Positions 62,827-64,000 of a stretch of 64,000 bases of DNA are shown here, one piece after another. Position 1 is the stretch's first letter, and each line of letters begins with the position of its first letter. The notes under the pieces were generated by a model that saw only the letters and a list, made by a program, of their open reading frames with translations, was not told where the DNA came from and did no database searches. The translations under genes and the position numbers were made by a program. The stretch comes from CAVURS01 sp963834425 (GTDB taxonomy: Bacteria; Actinomycetota; Actinomycetes; Actinomycetales; CAVURS01), in assembly GCA_963834425.1 (NCBI GenBank), contig CAWIBR010000011.1, positions 26,732 through 90,731 of the forward strand, in the 5' to 3' direction.

Positions 62827-63993
62827 ATGGGCGCTGTGGTGATCGGCATGGACCCGCACAAGCGGTCGGCCACGATCGAGGTGATGGCCGGCGACGAGGT
62901 CGTTTTGGGCGGCGGGCGGTACTCCACCGACGGTGAGGGCTACCGGGCGATGCTCAGCTACGGGCGGCGGTTCCCGGACCGTGTCTGGGCGGTCGAGGGC
63001 TGCTCGGGCATCGGCCGGCACATCGCCAACCGGCTGCTGGCCGACGGTGAGCAGATCGTCGACGTGCCGCCGAAGCTGTCGGCTCGCACCCGGATCCTGG
63101 CCACCGGCCAAGGCCGCAAGACCGATGAGACCGACGCGCATTCGATCGCGTTGGTCGGCACCCGGATGAGTGGGCTGCGCCCGGTCGTCGATGACGAGCA
63201 GCTGACCGTGTTGCGGATCCTGGTCGACCGTCGCCGATCCCTGGGTGAGGACCACACCCGGATGGTCTCCCAACTGCATCAGCTACTGCTGGAACTCATC
63301 CCGGGCGGGGCCAAGAAGGACCTCTCCGCCGCCCAGGCCAAAGCGCTGCTGGCCACGGTCCGACCCCGCGACGCCGCAGGCAAGACCCGCCGGCGGGTCG
63401 CCGCCGAGTTGATCGGCGACCTCGAGCGGATCTACGCCCGCAAGAAGGCCGCGAACAAGGAGCTGAACCAGCTGCTCGCCGCGACCGGGACCACGCTGAC
63501 CGACCTGAACGGCATCGGCCCCTCCGGCGCAGCCCGACTGCTGGTCGACGTCGGCGACATCACCCGCTTCCCCACCAAGGCCCACTTCGCGTCCTGGAAC
63601 GGCACCGCACCCATCGACGCCTCCTCCGGTGACCAGGTCCGGCACCGGCTCTCCCGCGGCGGCAACCGTCAGATCAACCGGGTCCTGCACATCATGGCCA
63701 CCGTCCAGCTGCGCAACCCCACCGAAGGACGGGCCTACTTCGACCGGCGAAAAGCCGAAGGCAAAACCTCGATGGAAGCCATGCGCGCACTCAAACGACG
63801 CCTCTCCGACATCGTCTACCGGCAATTGATCGTGGACGCGCTAGCACCACCCAAGACGGGCCCGGGAGGACACCCGGGGACGACTCTTCAATCCAGCGTG
63901 GCCGACTCACACCCCGACATCGACACTTCGGATCAGTCACTTCCCGGACCCGCCAACCACGAGCCTAGAACCGCCCTCCCCACTGCGTCTTGA
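62827..63993 (+). CDS. IS110-family transposase
   Basis: A 388-residue site-specific recombinase-like transposase. The N-terminal DEDD RuvC-like domain has VVIGMDPHKRSATIEVMAGD (first Asp), RVWAVEGCSGIGRHIANRLL (Glu) and QGRKTDETDAHSIAL (Asp pair). The C-terminal transposase_20 domain has LTDLNGIGPSGAARLLVDVG with the HhH motif and catalytic Ser region, then FASWNGTAPIDASSGDQVRH and RGGNRQINRVLHIMATVQL. The C-terminal extension after residue about 345 is hydrophilic and also survives as a remnant at 61117-61220. It is intact and in one frame; GGGAGA precedes the ATG. The right end of the element lies at or beyond the window edge. Confidence 0.93.
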   Translation: MGAVVIGMDPHKRSATIEVMAGDEVVLGGGRYSTDGEGYRAMLSYGRRFPDRVWAVEGCSGIGRHIANRLLADGEQIVDVPPKLSARTRILATGQGRKTDETDAHSIALVGTRMSGLRPVVDDEQLTVLRILVDRRRSLGEDHTRMVSQLHQLLLELIPGGAKKDLSAAQAKALLATVRPRDAAGKTRRRVAAELIGDLERIYARKKAANKELNQLLAATGTTLTDLNGIGPSGAARLLVDVGDITRFPTKAHFASWNGTAPIDASSGDQVRHRLSRGGNRQINRVLHIMATVQLRNPTEGRAYFDRRKAEGKTSMEAMRALKRRLSDIVYRQLIVDALAPPKTGPGGHPGTTLQSSVADSHPDIDTSDQSLPGPANHEPRTALPTAS

Positions 63994-64000
63994 CACAGAG

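Overview
This window is chromosomal DNA from a high-GC actinobacterium (Actinomycetota). The evidence is GC-rich third codon positions, frequent GTG starts, ATGA/GTGA gene overlaps, many TetR/MarR regulators, NarL-type two-component systems, ECF41 sigma, an Anbu proteasome relative, a GPGG small membrane protein and IS30/IS110 elements. I see no rRNA, complete tRNA or CRISPR array, and I cannot name the genus.

Layout. 0-3.4 kb: amino-compound use (glutamine-synthetase-like ligase, Dabb protein, APC permease), closed by a long hairpin. 3.5-9.6 kb: regulator-plus-target units (TetR/SnoaL/glycosyltransferase, MarR/unknown protein, adenosine deaminase, TetR/membrane protein), three of them with clear palindromic operators. 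9.6-12.5 kb: VOC protein, M24 peptidase, methyltransferase and a NarL-type response regulator. 12.6-15.3 kb: a membrane protein followed by a degenerate and a canonical histidine kinase, divergent from that regulator. 15.3-24.2 kb: a long minus-strand run containing an Anbu, glutaminase-STAS, DHA2 exporter, MOSC/ferredoxin-reductase chain, a decayed DHFR-like gene, a CHAD protein and a ParA ATPase. 24.3-26.9 kb: secreted AOC-like and beta-propeller proteins and an ECF sigma factor.

27.0-34.3 kb is the most interesting block. A CDP-alcohol phosphotransferase fused to an LTA-synthase-like ectodomain diverges from a tightly overlapping operon of MDR dehydrogenase, 6-pyruvoyl-tetrahydropterin-synthase-like protein, glycosyltransferase, UPF0104/LPG-flippase-like membrane protein, RibD-type reductase and a stand-alone GTP cyclohydrolase II. 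No other riboflavin genes are present. I infer a dedicated route from GTP to a pyrimidine- or pterin-containing envelope glycoconjugate.

34.4-50.3 kb is mixed accessory content: ECF41 with its carboxymuconolactone-decarboxylase-like partner and a recognisable cognate promoter, an RCC1/Ig secreted protein, a NYN-LOTUS protein, a secreted GH13 alpha-amylase and an opine-dehydrogenase-like gene. Two paralogous secreted proteins of an unnamed family ending in a Gly-Gln-Cys motif lie at 49.5 and 61.4 kb. 50.4-58.7 kb holds an Ig-repeat secreted protein, a second NarL-type kinase whose regulator has lost its DNA-binding domain, DinB proteins and a methyltransferase. 58.8-64 kb is a decay and insertion zone with an IS30 element, GIY-YIG and IS110 remnants and a full IS110 transposase.

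A general caution: about fifteen genes carry apparent single-base frameshifts, often several compensating ones in one gene and mostly one base too many. This looks more like uncorrected sequence error than decay. A few loci (18.35-18.72, 36.4, 56.5 and 60.6 kb) show real loss of sequence. Disrupted genes are listed as pseudogenes with the inferred intact product.
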